Shown: positions 28,135-38,805 of the stretch, piece after piece
Layout: each line of letters starts with the position of its first letter
Numbering within the stretch: the first letter of the stretch is position 1
Source of the DNA: Adiantum capillus-veneris
Taxonomy: Eukaryota > Streptophyta > Polypodiopsida > Polypodiales > Pteridaceae
Direction: 5' to 3'
Assembly: GCA_014529385.2 (NCBI GenBank)
Contig: CM043953.1
Coordinates: 90,773,842 to 90,837,841, forward strand
Length of the DNA: 64,000 nucleotides
Made by a program: the position numbers and the translations under genes
The notes under the pieces: model-generated
The model's database searches: none
What the model saw: only the letters and a program-made list of their open reading frames with translations
What the model was told of the DNA's origin: nothing

Positions 28135-28280
28135 TTGTCTGTGCAGCGTAGACCTATCGTTGTGCGCACAATGTACACCCGCACAGAGAGAAAGAGAGTA
28201 CACAAAGTTGGTAACTTTTTCCTGCTTTTCCAACAAGCGAGTAGGCTATTGGGCCACTATTTGGAGAGAGAAACCTCTTG
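27745..28280 (-). pseudogene. Broken relative of the 19550-20704 gene, left arm of an inverted repeat
   Basis: The minus strand matches the N-terminal half of the gene: MACAIPI/THVVSII...FACLVGDS and the MDPQK region with its upstream GAATACATCTTGTACTTTC. It is interrupted by stops and by a long (GA)n at 28080-28133 in the 5' part. It is truncated on its 3' side at a (CT)n tract. The upstream segment (AAGCGAGTAGGCTATTGGGC) pairs with 28300-28362 on the other strand. Confidence 0.7.
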
Positions 28281-28362
28281 GAGGCTCATGGGGGTTTCTC
28301 TCTCTAAATAGAGGCCCTATAGTAATCTCGCCTATTGGAAAAGCAACAAAAAAGTTACCCGC
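28205..28362. repeat. Inverted repeat (palindrome centre near 28285)
   Basis: The left arm GTAACTTTTTCCTGCTTTTCC...AGAGAGAAACC (about 28210-28272) is mirrored by GGTTTCTCTCTCT...GGAAAAGCAACAAAAAAGTTAC (about 28291-28360). Only about 20 bp separate the arms. The arms extend outward into oppositely oriented copies of the same gene fragment. Confidence 0.85.
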
Positions 28363-28670
28363 TTTGTGTGCTCTCTTACTCTCTCTATGTGCAGTTGTAC
28401 GTTGTGCGTGCAACGGCGGGTCTACGTTGCGCAAACAAGGGTCTCTCTCTGTGTTGAGATCCTCAGGCAGAAGCTCCTCACTCACTCACATACAACCATG
28501 GATCTTCAAAAGGAACAAGGTGTATTCTCTCTGGTGGACTGTCTATATTAAGCTCTCCCTTTGGACTCTATTGGAACTTCTAAGCTCATGAACCGTATGA
28601 AGTAGTACCACAATCCATCTCTCCCCTCCATTTCCTCCACCCAACCTCTCCTGCAAGCTCTCATCTGTGA
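28290..28670 (+). pseudogene. Broken relative of the 19550-20704 gene, right arm of the inverted repeat
   Basis: The plus strand encodes MDLQKEQGVFSLVDCLY then a stop, then ALPLDSIGTSKLMNRMK, a stop and YHNPSLPSISSTQPLLQA, which corresponds to the first 60 residues of the 384-codon gene. It ends about 28670 where LINE D sequence starts. Confidence 0.75.
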
Positions 28671-29760
28671 GAAGGTGATGTGCAAGCACTATTGTATGTG
28701 GATGATGTAGTGCTTCTAGCACACACTTTAGAAGATGCACAATAGCTTATGGTGGTCCTTGAGAACTTTTGCTTGCATAGTGGGCTGATTGTGAACGAAT
28801 CCAAAACAAAGGTTATGCTTGTGAAAACCAACCATAAGGAGAAGCCATGCATTGTGTACAACAATGAGACACTTGGAGTACCTTGGCCTTGAGGTTGCGG
28901 CCAATCACAAGTGGCATGAATGTGCTATGCATCGTTTGAAAGCGGGAAAGAGAGCATACTATGCATTTGAGAACATGTGTAATGCGAGAAACATCAAGTG
29001 TTGGGTTCTCAAGAAGTACCTTTTTGACACATTGGTGGCACCGGTTCTTCTTTATAGAGTTGAAGTGTGGGGTGGGAGCATCTCAAAGTCTACTTGGAAG
29101 AAGTTTGAGAATGTCAAGAAGTGTTTTCTTACAAGCTTTCTCCAAGTTAAGACACGAACACGATATATGCTCCTACTTCTTGAGTCGGAATCTATTCCAA
29201 TTGAGGTTATGGGCATGGAAAGGGTTGTGGAGTAAATGATAAAGATGCATCAAAATCCCTCACATCGACTTTTGACAATTGCATGGGAAGCAAGCAAAAA
29301 AGTCCAAAAGACGCATAAAAGCAAGATCTTGAGCACGGGTATAAAGAAGTGGTTTGGGAGATGGGATCCATTACACTTGCTACATGATGCCTCAATTGAC
29401 TCACAAGTGAATGAAGCTTTTCTATAATGCCAATGTATTACGGCTTGGGAGGCATCCGGTGGGTCACGCTTCATGCATTACATCACCCATATTTCCCCCA
29501 ACTACAAAACCATGTTCTTTGCTGAAAGGGAAAACCATACTCACACTTACATGCTTGAGCCTATCCCCTTTCAACAATACGCACTATCGCAACCATTCGG
29601 CTTAGCTCCCATTCCATTGGATGTGAGACAGGGCATTGGGGCAATGGAGAAGAGTCAAATCAAATGTGCACATTATGCTCACTACAAGTTTGAGAGTCTA
29701 AGTACGACACACTACTAGAGTGCTCAGCCTTTGGTCACATCTGACCAAACTTGCTTCCCT
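28670..29760 (+). pseudogene. LINE D: reverse transcriptase C-terminal remnant of a second LINE family
   Basis: Starts in the polymerase palm with YVDDVVLLAH (motif C), followed by VNESKTKVMLV. It continues in other frames through LEYLGLEVAANHKW, KKYLFDTLVAPVLLY, the EVWGGS segment and AWEASKKVQKTHKSK to about 29720. Several stops and frameshifts break it. The order matches the region after the reverse transcriptase core of plant LINEs, but the sequence is clearly different from LINE A and B. No endonuclease, 5' part or 3' tail found. Confidence 0.8.
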
Positions 29761-29941
29761 CACATATTTAGGCATGACTTAGACCTACACACTTTCCTCT
29801 CCCAGCCACAATGTGGGCTCTCCATTGAGACTCTCATCACCAAAATTTTGGAGCATTGAGAGTCACTCATCAGCCACACACATACTACATCACATATACC
29901 TTTGGTCCCATAGGTCATATTTGACATTCGAGGACGATAAT

Positions 29942-29945
<4 letters not shown>

Positions 29946-30019
<74 letters not shown>

Positions 30020-30059
30020 TGCCTGCAGTTCTGCACATGATGGCAGCTACAAGGTTGCA

Positions 30060-30146
<87 letters not shown>
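29946..30146. repeat. (CT)35 and (GT)42 microsatellites
   Basis: CT at 29946-30015 and GT at 30063-30146, 47 bp apart. The GT tract directly borders the next truncated gene relative. Confidence 0.95.
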
Positions 30147-30147
<1 letters not shown>

Positions 30148-30560
30148 GTTGTTGCACTTTGGAGACATGCAACGACGGGTGTGGACGAAACTATCGACTC
30201 ACCAAAGTCACCAGTTTTGGTAGTACTTCATACGATTCACGAGGTCAGAAGTTCTAGTAGAGTCCAAAGGGGGAATGTAATACACACAACCCACTAAAGA
30301 GAATACATCTTGTACCTTTTGAGGATCCATGGTTGTATGTTAGTGAGGAAGGAGCTTTTTCTCGGGGATCTCAACACAGTAAGACACCCTTGTTTGTGTA
30401 GCATAGACCAGTCTTGCGTGGATAATGTACACCTGCATACACAGAGAGAAAGAGAGCGTGCAAAGCTAGTAACTTTTTTGCTGCTTTTTTTATAAGCGAG
30501 TAGACTATAGGGCCTCTTTTTTGAGAGAGAAACCTCTTGTAAGGTGGAAGGTCAATAGCG
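30147..30560 (-). pseudogene. Broken relative of the 19550-20704 gene, fourth copy
   Basis: The minus strand repeats the N-terminal and upstream part of the gene (GGATCCATGGTTG, GAGAATACATCTTGTACC, then AAGCGAGTAGACTATAGGGC and CTTGTAAGGTGGAAGGTC). It has an internal deletion and no long frame. Its truncated end, CGTTGTTGCACTTTGGAGAC, is the same point at which the 27745 copy is truncated, and again a microsatellite follows. Confidence 0.7.
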
Positions 30561-30669
30561 CCTCAAAGCTTTACATTATTTTCCTGTGACCTACTCTCTA
30601 GCTCACATGGTGGGGGATCAAACTCTTAGGAGTGCAAGGATTGTATGATGCACTTGTGTAGATTTGGGA

Positions 30670-30686
30670 TGAAGAGCGTGTGCGAG

Positions 30687-30729
<43 letters not shown>

Positions 30730-30897
30730 AACAATGGAGAAGATAGGAGACACAGGTTTGGGTGGACTCCAAACACAAACAATAGTGTTAGGGTTATGAG
30801 TCCTTATTCTTTTATGTAGAATGAATGGTCAGTGTTCTTGGTAGTCTCCGGCCGCCCAACACTTAGGCGCGGCACATTGGGCTTTACCACCCCAACA
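30670..30897 (-). repeat. Copia 1 left LTR (3' LTR)
   Basis: TGAAGAG...CCCCAACA, with a GT microsatellite (about 30689-30728) that is much shorter in the other LTR. Confidence 0.95.
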
Positions 30898-30908
30898 ACC
30901 TCCCACTT
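30898..30908 (-). other. Copia 1 polypurine tract
   Basis: The minus strand reads AAGTGGGAGGT immediately before the 3' LTR. Confidence 0.85.
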
Positions 30909-30940
30909 AAAGGACAATGTGCCTTTAAGCTGGGGTGACA

Positions 30941-30941
<1 letters not shown>

Positions 30942-30977
<36 letters not shown>
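30942..30977. repeat. (AT)n microsatellite in copia 1 3' UTR
   Basis: About 36 bp of TA/AT between the polypurine tract and the RNase H end. Confidence 0.9.
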
Positions 30978-30981
<4 letters not shown>

Positions 30982-31006
30982 ATAGGTAGACAATGACCAT
31001 GATCAT

Positions 31007-31489
31007 CTAGCCAATGCCCATGAGTGACCGACAATGTGCAAACCGCTCTGAAGGTAAGCCCTTTGTTACAAGATCAGCAGGGTTTTCAGTGGTGTGAATC
31101 TTGGCAAGCTGCAATGGCTTTTCCTCAAGCACCTCACGAATGAAGTGATACTTCACATCCACATGCTTTGTCTTTGCATGAAACACTGGATTCTTTGCCA
31201 ATTGTATAGCACTTTGGCTATCACAATGTAACACAGGCATCTCAACATTGATTCCCAAGTCTCCCACCAACCGACCAAGCCATATAGCTTCCTTGCAAGC
31301 TTCTGAAGCTGCAACATATTCAGCCTATGTAGTAGACAAGGTAACACAATCTTGCAAACGAGATCGCCATGAAACTGCACCTCCAGTGAATTCAAAAACA
31401 TAGCCTAAAGTGGACCTTCTCTTGTCCAAGTCTGCATAATCTGCATCCGTGTAACCAATTACACATGCTTTGTTTCTTCCAAAGCAAAT
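31007..31489 (-). pseudogene. Copia 1 RNase H domain
   Basis: Same frame as the reverse transcriptase but beyond a TAA at 31490. It contains YTDADYADLDKRRST, then EYVAASEACKEAIW after a TAG at 31325-31327, then LHCDSQSAIQLAKNP and the final HVDVKYHFIREVL. The two stops stand where CAA/CAG glutamine codons are usual. Confidence 0.9.
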
Positions 31490-32923
31490 TTACATGTCTT
31501 TTGTACCATTCAAATATCGCAAAACCCCTTTCACTTCCTCCCAATATTTCTTGCCCGGATTTGACATATATCTGCTAACAACTCCCACTGCAAAAGCAAT
31601 ATCAGGACGTGTAGCAATCATAGCATACATCAAACTCCCAACTGCAGTTGAATAAGGCACTTGTGCCATTTTAGCCTTTTCCTCTTCAGACTTAGGGCAA
31701 TCATTTTTAGAAAGTTTCACATATGGAGGCAATGGAGTACTCAATGCCTTCCCCTTCTCCATATCGCAACGCTTGAGCACTTTAGCAATGTACTCAGATT
31801 GAGAAAAATAGTTCTTGCATATGTCTTGCTTAATGCACATGCCAAGGATACAGCTTGCTTCACCCATGTCTTTCATTTCAAAGTTTGCATGTAACTCTGA
31901 CTTCAAGGCTGAAATCTCATCCCTGCATTTCCCAGCAATTAACATATCATCCACATAAAGGACCAAAATCAGCAAACTACCATCGTTAGCTCGCTTAGTG
32001 TAGAGACAATGGTCCATATTGCTACATTTGTAGCCTTGAGATAGCATCAACGAGTAGAATTTACGATACCACTCCCTTGATGACTGTTGTAGACCATAAA
32101 GAGTCTTTTCTAACTGACACACCAAGTCTTCATTGCCCTTCTCAACAAAACTTTTTGGCTGCTGCATATAAACTTCTTCTTGAAGATCACCATGCAAGAA
32201 CGCCGTCTTGACATCCATTTGGTCAAGTTCCATGTCGTCTTTAGCAACCAACACAAGTACACACCATAGAGTAGTCATCTTGACAACCGGAGAAAAGATC
32301 TCATCAAAGTCAATACCCTGCTTCTGCTGCTTAAATCCTTTAGCAACAAGTCGTGCCTTGTACTTGGATTTATTATCATGAGGTGTAATTTTTTGCTTGT
32401 GCACCCATTTGCATGGTAATGCCTTTTTACCTTTAGGCAACCGAACCAACTTCCAAGTTTGATTCTTATGCAACGAGTCCATTTCTGATTGCATAGCTTT
32501 CTCCCACTTTGCCTTGTCATCCATTGACATGGCTTCCTTATAGAAGGAAGGCTCTCCGCAATCTGACAACATAATGTAGTCCAATGAGGGAGTAAATCTA
32601 TCAGGAGGCCTTGAAACTCTTGTAGACCTTCTAATAACTGCTTGAGCTGGTTGTCTCTTAGCAACATCTTGTACTGTAGGAGGATTCTGTACTTGTTGTC
32701 TAACATTAGGCACTTCAGCCCTATTGTGGACAATTCCATCTTCTTGTAAGATAACTCTCCTGATCTCCACTGTATGCACAGGCTTCTTATGCATATTTTC
32801 TTCATTGAAGTATACGTCATTACTATGAACTATCTTTTTAGCTTCAGGATCCCATAACCAAAATCCCATCTCGCCAGGATTGCCATAGCCAAGAAATATG
32901 CATTTCTTTGACTTAGGAGCCAA
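31490..32923 (-). pseudogene. Copia 1 reverse transcriptase
   Basis: 477 codons without a stop. It opens with the end of the integrase (KCIFLGYG), a Pro/Gln-rich linker and RRSTRVSRPPDR. It continues into the copia RVT_2 domain: WVHKQKITPHD, KARLVAKGF, DVKTAFLHGDL (first catalytic Asp) and LYVDDMLIAG (YVDD). The end is TRPDIAFAVGVVSRYMSNPG. This is the best kept part of the element. It is joined to the integrase by a frameshift near 32925. Confidence 0.95.
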
Positions 32924-33471
32924 CTTGCTTCAAAATACTTTGGAACATGGCAATACGCTTCACAGCCAAAGACTCTAAGATGCTTGTAAGAAGGTGGCTT
33001 CCCATACCAAAGCTCTTCAGGTACCTTCTCATCTAAAGCCTTGTTAGGAGATCTATTAATAAGATGGACAGCAGTTGCTAACCCTTCCGCCCAAAATCCA
33101 TTAGGCAACTCTGCATTAGACAACATGCTACATAACTTCTCTTGTATGGTACGATTCATCCTCTCAGCAACATCATTTTGTGGAGGGTTATATAAAGCAG
33201 TCAACTATCTTTTGATGCCTTTGGAGTCACAAAAATTTTGAAAGGCTTTAGTGACATACTCACCACCATTGTCTGACCTCAAGCACTTTACTTTCTTGCC
33301 AGACTGATTCTCCACTAATGCCACAAAATTCTGAAATTTTGAAATAACTTCATCCTTCTTCCTGAGAGGATATACCCACACTTTCCTTGAGAATCCATCA
33401 ATGAATGTAACAAAGTACAATGAACCTCCCATGGATACGTTAGGCATAGGTCCACAGACATCGCTAAGCAC
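32830..33471 (-). pseudogene. Copia 1 integrase core
   Basis: The rve domain is seen in one frame with a TAG at 33205-33207 in the place of Gln. DVCGPMPN gives the first Asp, CLRSDNGGEY the second, and NDVAERMNRTIQ the catalytic Glu, so the DDE triad is readable. A frameshift follows after HVPKYFEA. Confidence 0.9.
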
Positions 33472-33476
33472 TATCT

Positions 33477-34142
33477 CTAATGGCTCACTTTTTTGAGTGC
33501 TTCCCCTTTTGTGTGGTGACTGTGTTTACAATGCTCACAAACTGAAAAGTCTGAGAAATTGAAGCGAGGCACATAACCAAAATGAGATAAGATTTTCATT
33601 CCCTTTTGAGACATATGTCCTAACCGACAATGCCACAAAGAAACACTTGGCTGCCATGTTACACAAATTACATGGTTTTTAACATTGGATACATGTAGCA
33701 TGTACAAAGTCCCAAACTTTGAACCATGTGCTACCACTAAGAACCTTTGGTGATCTTCCACGAACTATCACGAAATGTGCAGTAATATCCTGCGTCATCC
33801 AATTGTCCAGTACTAATCAAGCTTTTGGTAAGCTTCAGCACATGTCTCACATTCTTGAGCATGAATGAAGAACCATTCAGAAATTTCAGCTGCACATCGC
33901 CGACACCAACTATGTCGCAAGCAAAATCATTGCCAAGACGAACACGACCTTTACGGGCTGCATCATATGTGAAACGAAGCACCTAAGTCAATAACCCAAT
34001 CCTGTAAAGCATAGTCATCAGTGGCAACCAAAAATGTTGAATCCATGGCAGATGTGAGATAAATATCTCCATCAAAATCTTCAACAAAAACATTGTTGAT
34101 CTCTTCAATCTTTATACTGCTTTCCTTAGTCTTGCCTTCTTG
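33477..34142 (-). pseudogene. Copia 1 protease and GAG-pre-integrase region
   Basis: The protease motif reads WVIDLGASFHI, so the usual DSGA is DLGA. Directly after it a small deletion shifts the frame. 33737-33982 gives RLGNDFACDIVGVGDVQLKF and KSLISTGQLDDAGYY. 33477-33761 gives WHCRLGHMSQKGMKIL and the C-x2-C of CEHCKHS, with the H-H-C-C zinc-binding pattern partly kept. Three frames are needed. Confidence 0.85.
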
Positions 34143-34925
34143 CTACTTCTTGTCTTTACCTTTCTCTTGTTTCCACTTTCGACATTCTTTCTTCATATGA
34201 CCCTTTTTTTGACAATGATAACACTCAATGTCCTTTTGGCCACGTGATTTGCTACGAGATTTTCCTCTTTGATTCTGCTTGCCCTTTTCTTGTGATCGAC
34301 CACGAACAACGAGAGCATTGCTAGTACCACGAGAAGTATCAAGATTTTTCCTGCTAACCTCTTTAGTAAGCAAAGTGCCCTCAACATCAGCAAATGTTAA
34401 ACCATCAAGAGGTGCTGATTTACTTATGGCTGTGCGAAAAGTATTCTAACTTTCTGGCAGCGTAACTAGCAAGAACATTGCTTTGACCGCATTGTCAAAA
34501 TTGACTCCCTGCACAGAAAGCTGATTGAAAATTCTGTTTAACTCATTGAGATGGTTGCACATGGGTGTGCCCTCATCCATCTTCAAATCAACTAACTTTT
34601 TCAGTCAATAAACCTGTGATGCTGCACTTTGCTTCTCATACAGGTCACATAACTTCTTCCACAACTCATAACTAGTCTTTTCCATGTTCACATTGAAGTA
34701 CACATTCTTTGGCAAAGTCATCATGATGGTGGACCTGGCAAGCTCATCCAACACCTGCAAATCATACTCATCCATATCCTCAGGCTTTATCCCTTTCATC
34801 TTTATCGGCTGGATCTGCTTCTTCTGTACTAAGACATTGTAAATTTGTTCCTTCCAAAATGGGAAGTTAGTGCCATCTAACTTCTCAATGTTGAACAAAG
34901 AGTTCTCCGATGATGAATCCATCAC
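34143..34925 (-). pseudogene. Copia 1 gag with zinc knuckle
   Basis: Starts at 34925. It contains FNIEKLDGTNFPFWKEQIYN and LARSTIMMTLPKNVYFNV, then stops at 34605 (TGA) and 34446 (TAG), both at positions where Trp is normal. The canonical CCHC knuckle CYHCQKKGHMKKEC comes near the end, followed by a TAG at 34143. All three stops lie in one frame, so decay is by substitution only. Confidence 0.9.
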
Positions 34926-35928
34926 TCGACAAGGAACAAAAGTGATAGATCCGCTCCACTAAAGAAGATGATAGAAAACCTGAAAAATTTCGGCAGAGTC
35001 TCCCCTGCAAAACTGACTTCTGAACCCAAAACAAATGTGTACAATGACTAAAATGTTGATCAAAGTGGCTAAACTGGCAAGATAAAATCTCAAAGAACTG
35101 TCACTGTCAATGTCTCCAACTCTAGAAGAGTGTCTCTGACCACTCAAACACTATCAAAGGCATACGCATAAAGATGACAACAATGCCAACAACAGGAGGT
35201 CAGCAGATGCACACAAATACTGCACTAACCACATAAACATACATCTTATGTCAATGCCAAAACTATGGGAATGTGGGGGCTCGCTCCAAAATCTGTATCA
35301 CCAAAAGGATCTCCACATTTGAGAATCCCCCAGCTCAATAAAACCTTACCACGACCCTCAACAATAGGCTTTGCATATTTCCATCACAATACATAAACCG
35401 CATAAGATCTTACGTCAACCACAGAAACCCTTTTCTGTAACCGCTGCAACGGTTTGTCTGATATAACAGACCCTCAAGACCTTACATCAAATATGCATGT
35501 GACACACATTGCAAAAAGAGTCTGCAATGAAAACCTGTATGCAAAAGAACCTACGAGGGTAGACCACCCTGCTGTCTGAATTGAATATCTCTCAAACTAT
35601 GAAAAATTTGTAGAAACTTCCTTTTGCAAAGTTGTAGACCACGGGAAAACAGTTGGGATCGTGGGAATGGACTTGAAATAAGCTATTTTTACAGATCAAA
35701 ACAGATCTGTAAAAATCTGCAGCTTCATGACCTACAGGCAGTCTGAGTGATGTATCTCAAATTGGTGAAGATTTTGAGAAAACTTTCTTCTGCAAAGTTG
35801 AAGAGAACAAAAAACCAGTCAAGATTCATGAGAATTGGCTTAAATGAAGACGTTTTGGTAGGCCAAAATAGATCTGCAAAAATGTGTTGCAGTTTTTGCT
35901 GCTTCTCCACTTGCCTCTCAATCCCTGA
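34926..35928 (-). other. Copia 1 untranslated leader
   Basis: About 1 kb between the primer-binding site and gag without a convincing ORF. A segment around GCAAAGTTGTAGACC (35600-35650) recurs in the leader of copia 2 (near 40915), showing that the two elements are related. Confidence 0.6.
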
Positions 35929-35940
35929 GCTCTGATACCA
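35929..35940 (-). other. Copia 1 primer-binding site
   Basis: Minus strand TGGTATCAGAGC, initiator Met-tRNA type, 2 bp from the LTR. Confidence 0.9.
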
Positions 35941-35942
35941 TT

Positions 35943-36152
35943 TGAAGAGTGCATGTGAGAGCGTGTGTGTGTGTGTGTGAAACAATGGAGAAGAGAGGAG
36001 ACAGAGGTTTGGGTGGACTCCAAACACATACAATAGTGTTAGGGTTATGAGTCCTTATTCTTTTATGTAGAATGAATGGTCAGTGTTAGTTCCCGGTAGT
36101 CTCCGGCCGCCCAACACTTAGGCACGGCACATTGGGCTTTACCACCCCAACA
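35943..36152 (-). repeat. Copia 1 right LTR (5' LTR)
   Basis: TGAAGAG...CCCCAACA, 210 bp, matching 30670-30897. Confidence 0.95.
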
Positions 36153-36185
36153 TGGGACACATTTACAAATTTGATCAAAAGAGTA

Positions 36186-36300
36186 AGTTTGGGGGCACCA
36201 CCCCTACGAGTCTCCACAACTTGAACCAATGATCTTGCCCTTGGAAGCCTTGTGATCTAACATCTACTTAAGTCTCTTGATATACACGGGAGTCCGCTTA
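36186..36300 (-). repeat. SINE-like repeat, copy 2
   Basis: On the minus strand: GATGTTAGATCACAAGGC, then CTTCCAAGGGCAAGATCA, then TGGTTCAAGTTGTGG. The run resembles the right half of a tRNA with a good B box (GGTTCAAGT). It matches 27296-27410. Flanking duplications and a tail could not be defined. Confidence 0.45.
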
Positions 36301-37053
36301 GCATTAGGAAATTTTGGAGGTCATTTGGAGGGCCTTCTAAGAAAAAAAATTGGTTTTCTCTCTCTAGAGAAAAGGTGGGATACTATCGTTTGAAAAGAGT
36401 ACTTACAAGTAGATTCTTCCCACAATGCCTAATGGTCTAGTCGTCTTGGAGCATTAGGGGAAGTTTGAGGTCTCTTTTTTTCCTTTAACATTTAGAGAGA
36501 GAGTACTCTAAACCAATGAGGGGACGGCTTTCGTTACGTAATCTTCTTTTTGAATTGCATTTGGATTTCTAAATGAATTTTCTTTGAGCCACAATCTAAG
36601 GTCACTTTAAAGTACATGGTCCTTTTACCTCAAAAAGGTCTCTTTCACCAATCCAAAAGATTTTTTGAATCTTCTCATGGTCTTCTTTTCCCTCCTTTTA
36701 TAATCTAACATAGTAGGAGAAGAAAAGCCTCATCTAAGAACCCATTCTTATCATACTGGAAAGGAAGAATGAAAGACTTCGAATTTGTTGGAGCCAAGAA
36801 GACAATGAAAGAGGTTTTGGTGTAGCATGTTTACATGCACAAGGAGCTTCCCCTACAACTTAAAAACTCAAATCTTCCTTTGCACAGAGCTAACTATAAG
36901 TGTTTCACACTTCTCTTCTTGTTTTTTTTTTCCTTCTTGTTTCTTGTTCATATGTACACTAAACATTATCTTTTGTGCTTGATTGTTATAATTTTGATTT
37001 GTGGTTCTCTACTATGTTGGTAATTCTATACATGATTGTTATAATTTAGATTT
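36301..37053. other. Stretch without recognised gene
   Basis: AT-rich, with many short frames and T runs. No motif recognised. Confidence 0.4.
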
Positions 37054-38008
37054 GTGATCCTCTACTATGCTCATTACAAACTTATATCCCTCATAGAGGA
37101 ATGGCAACTAGTGGAGTCTGTCATAGATATTTTAGATATCTGGCATGGATCCATTGGTGAAGAGCTTTACAAAGGGAGAACACATGGTTCTTTAGCAAAA
37201 AAAGGGATATTCTTTTATGATCATTTTTATGTCCCACCAAAATCTATGAAGGATTGGGCATTGACACCAAGGTTGCAATGCCTAGTTTCAAAAGTGGAGA
37301 GTGGCCATTGCTAAGCTCAGTAATAAGTGAAAGCGATAGGTGCAAGATTTTTTTTTAGATCCAGAAATTTCTAAAGGTCAACATTGTAAGCAAGTAGAGC
37401 AAAGTTTTAATTTTTATGCCCATCATTGCCTTTGTGGATTTCTTTGCAAAGGTTGATGTGGAAGTCTCTAGAACAATGATATTGGTTAAGTGCTTGAGCA
37501 ATGAAGATGTGTTAGAATTTGTGGATGAAGGTTGGAGTCAAAAAACAGTGAATGGAGTCCTTTGCAAAGTGCAACCTGGCTCCATTACATATAGATACAT
37601 GATCCATACCTAAAACTTCAGTATTTCATTTTTTTTTAGTTGATGGCATCATGTTGGGGGGGGGGACTTGGTTCCTTTATATCAAAAGATGGATGATTTC
37701 AATGAGAAACCCATTCTAGACATTGATGTATGGATGCACAATGAACACTTGGCAACATTGAAGATAAGAACCAAGTGCTCATTGTACCTAGTGAGGGAGG
37801 AGTTACACAATGAGGAGATAGAGTTACCTACAACTTTTGCTTTTCAAATAGCTCAAAATAAGGTATGTAGATAATGGTTTCTTTTTTTTATGGAGAAATT
37901 TGTGTGACATATTCTTACTTTTCTTTATTTTGGATGGATTGCAAGTCCTGAGGAGGATTGAGAAAAAAATTCTATGCCAAGAGGTGCTAGAGGGGATACT
38001 ACATCTTC
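37054..38008 (+). pseudogene. Unidentified gene-like locus, interrupted by copia 2
   Basis: Three plus-strand frames read like exons. 37054-37314 has EEWQLVESVIDILDIWHGS and FFYDHFYVPPKSMKDW. 37416-37613 has VSRTMILVKCLSNEDVLEF. 37668-37874 has KPILDIDVWMHNEHLATLK and YLVREELHNEEIELPTTF and ends at a good donor (AAG/GTATGT). A further segment reads RRIEKKILCQEVLEGILH up to the copia insertion at 38009. After the insertion the same frame ends in a stop within 10 bases. Frames do not join cleanly across the predicted introns, so it may be a decayed gene. No family recognised. Confidence 0.35.
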
Positions 38009-38199
38009 TAAAGTAAGCAAGCGGGAGCGCGTGTGAGTGTGTGCAGCAATGGAGAAGAGAGAAGAAGAGGAGACCTTGTGTTGCAGGGGCTAAAACTCAC
38101 TCTCAATATGTGAGTCCCATTATTCTATTATGTACATAATGAATAAGTATAGTGGGCGGGCGCCTGGCCTAACCGGCCACATGGGGCTTTACCCTAACA
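38009..38199 (-). repeat. Copia 2 left LTR (3' LTR)
   Basis: TAAAGTAAGC...CCCTAACA. Aligns end to end with 41272-41463. Confidence 0.9.
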
Positions 38200-38805
38200 A
38201 CCTCTCCCGTAAAGACCAATGTGGTCATGAGAGAGAAAAGAAAACCGTACAAAACCTGTACAAGGTCATCACAAGTATGACCTTAGTCAACGTCCACGAG
38301 CTCAATGAATATGTGTGCATCCAGCTCTAATCGTAGAGAAAGTATAGAGCGACCGACACCATACTCCTCACCAAAGCTACACACATCTTGCAGGTATCTC
38401 ACCATACGCTGCAAAGTGCCCCTATGCTCAAGGCCAATATCAGCCACCGCATGGTTGACTGCTCCCACTACAAATATAAACTTGGGTCTCGAGATCAATA
38501 TCTCGTAACATGAGACTCTCGAATGCTGATGAGATCCTGACAATCTCTTCCAATTTGACCATCTCAATCAAATCTGGCTCACAACTCCACTCGTGGAAAT
38601 CACCCTGACACCCAATCGGATCCCTGGAATCCATCCTCATGTGCATCACATGTCACATGCGCACCAAGAGCATCTGTCTGTCTTGAATCATGTGTGGCAA
38701 GAGCAATGCCTATCTCCAACTCACATGCATCAACCTCTGGCCTAAGCATATCCATGAATGACTAAATCACGACTGAATCCTCAGCACTCAAGCCATCCAT
38801 ATATG
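38200..38805 (-). other. Copia 2 region between protease and 3' LTR
   Basis: Begins with the purine tract (minus ACGGGAGAGGT). The rest has broken frames (38283-38567, 38440-38649) without recognisable integrase or polymerase motifs, so pol was lost by deletion or is beyond recognition. Confidence 0.6.

Larger units (their letters stand above)
30670..36152 (-). mobile_element. Ty1/copia retrotransposon (copia 1)
   Basis: LTRs at 30670-30897 and 35943-36152 start TGAAGAG and end CCCCAACA. The target duplication TGGGA is present at 30665-30669 and 36153-36157. The primer-binding site complement GCTCTGATACCA lies at 35929-35940 and the polypurine tract ACCTCCCACTT (minus GTGGGAGGT) at 30898-30908. 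The internal domain order gag, protease, integrase, reverse transcriptase, RNase H is that of Ty1/copia. The LTRs differ by about ten substitutions in 205 alignable bases, apart from GT-repeat length, so it is not recent, in keeping with its nonsense codons. Confidence 0.95.
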
